Origin: Armillaria gallica
Lineage: Eukaryota; Basidiomycota; Agaricomycetes; Agaricales; Physalacriaceae
DNA length: 64,000 bases
Direction: 5' to 3'
NCBI GenBank assembly: GCA_037576215.1
Contig: JBANDB010000019.1
Span: forward strand, 441,501 to 505,500
The notes beneath the pieces are model-generated. The model had not been told where the DNA came from. It worked only from the letters and a program-made list of their open reading frames with translations, and ran no database searches. Made by a program: the position numbers and the translations under genes. Within the stretch, counting starts at the first letter, position 1; every line of letters begins with the position of its first letter. This document shows positions 63,089 to 64,000 of this stretch, piece after piece.

Positions 63089-64000
63089 TACTTTGACGGC
63101 GACTGGACGTTGTACGTTAGGTTAACTCCCGGGTTCGACCTAGGAAGGCTAATTTCGAGTGCACAGATAATTTCGGCACCGTTGTCTTGATGCTCGAATG
63201 TATGTATTCTAACAAGATTGTCGTTCTATTGGCCGCCCAACCCATTTTCATCACGCTTTCGAAGTCAGGGCTTTATACAGCACAACGCGCGCTAAAGTTA
63301 TATCTCCCCTTCACTGCCATCATTAAGAGAACGTACATGTTTAGCGCTTAATGTAATTATGGGCTGAAAACATTTCATACTTTCCATATCTGAGGAACTC
63401 TTCGGAAAGTCGACTTCGAGGATCACATCACTGCCGTGCTTCGAATTCCGTACGCAAGTTGTCCTTAAGGGTGATGTTGGGATATGCAGAGCTTGAGGTA
63501 CGCATTCTCTCTTTCCTTGTTGATCGATGGTTAATGCAGATGTCTCTAGATTACAGTGATCAACCCAAATTTCCAGCGTTGACTACATTCGTTCTTGTAT
63601 GTTGTCACTTGCTGTGATCAGAGACTCATAATAGTGTTGAATAAGTGGTGACCAATTAAACGGATGCTCGATGATTAGTCGTCGATGGATATATACTTGT
63701 AGGTTTCATGACTCTCTTCTCAACATCAACCTCCAGCTCTGATCAATTTATTAGGCATTGTCTTTTGTAACGAGAATAAGTATTATACTCTGATCTTATC
63801 CTACTGTGACCAAGACACAAATCCTGTGGGCTAAAGCTCGTTGGTATCATCCACACTCCTGCCAGCTCCTTCGATCATCGGTGGCTTGGACGGTCCTTTG
63901 TTTTGGCTCATCAAATTTGCTACGCTTTTCATAACTCTCATCTCTCGTGTTCTTTCGATAAAGGAGACGGGCATCTCAAGCTCGTTACTTCGGACAAATA
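63089..64000. other. No supported gene at the window end
   Basis: Short ORFs only. GGGTTCGACC at about 63131 resembles a B box but has no surrounding tRNA fold. Confidence 0.35.

Overview
The window looks like a transposon-dense segment of a filamentous basidiomycete genome, most likely Agaricomycetes. This is inferred from: introns of about 44-85 bp with GTRAGT donors and CAG/TAG acceptors; an intact F-box/LRR-type gene of the kind expanded in mushrooms; a chromodomain Ty3/Gypsy element whose Gag carries a collagen-like Gly-X-Y tract; a fungal-type Ty1/Copia element; and remnants of a Helitron Rep/helicase and a non-LTR retrotransposon. No bacterial operons, rRNA, CRISPR arrays or convincing tRNA genes were seen.

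Layout. 1-11.5 kb: CpG-poor, decayed repeat DNA with a broken small coiled-coil gene (2447-3225), a 176-bp tandem duplication, an X-Y-X repeat block (4291-6700) whose Y part carries seven tRNA B-box-like sites, an inverted Y copy (8566-9326) and a decayed minus-strand F-box gene (about 9.9-10.8 kb). 11,510-16,788: a young Ty1/Copia element with 321-bp LTRs, a GGAGG target duplication and one in-frame TGA. 16.8-22.3 kb: decayed DNA with a hAT-like fold-back element, a poly-A run, a broken multi-copy fungal gene (18.66-21.64 kb) and a small MITE. 22.4-34.8 kb: CpG-rich DNA with no long ORF but with well-formed small introns (best at 24.8-25.7 kb, minus strand), a hAT-like MITE with its 8-bp target duplication, an intron-containing pseudogene and a Helitron helicase remnant. 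35,373-36,809: an intact single-exon F-box-like gene, the only convincing host gene. 37.0-38.9 kb: a hAT-type element with a MULE-type element nested in it. 40.46 kb onward: a repeat whose first 236 bp are inverted relative to the start of the window. 43,473-55,946: a 12.5-kb Ty3/Gypsy chromovirus with 466-bp LTRs and an AAGAA target duplication. Its gag-pol frame is cut by three TGA codons, and an extra 1,025-codon ORF sits between pol and the 3' LTR. 56-64 kb: decayed DNA with LINE and TE-associated gene remnants and a PIF/Harbinger-type MITE.

How the parts fit. Several independent comparisons point to CpG-to-TpG/CpA decay acting on repeats: the 1-236/40,458-40,693 pair, both LTR pairs, and several TGA stops that could derive from CGA arginine codons. 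The two LTR retrotransposons are structurally complete and recent but interrupted by TGA codons. The most interesting candidate for new biology is the large third ORF of the Gypsy element, in the env position but without obvious env features. Next are its LTR, which has five bZIP-type TGASTCA or near-match sites just upstream of the TATA box, and the B-box-like arrays of the Y repeat. All family assignments rest on reading motifs by eye; no search was run.
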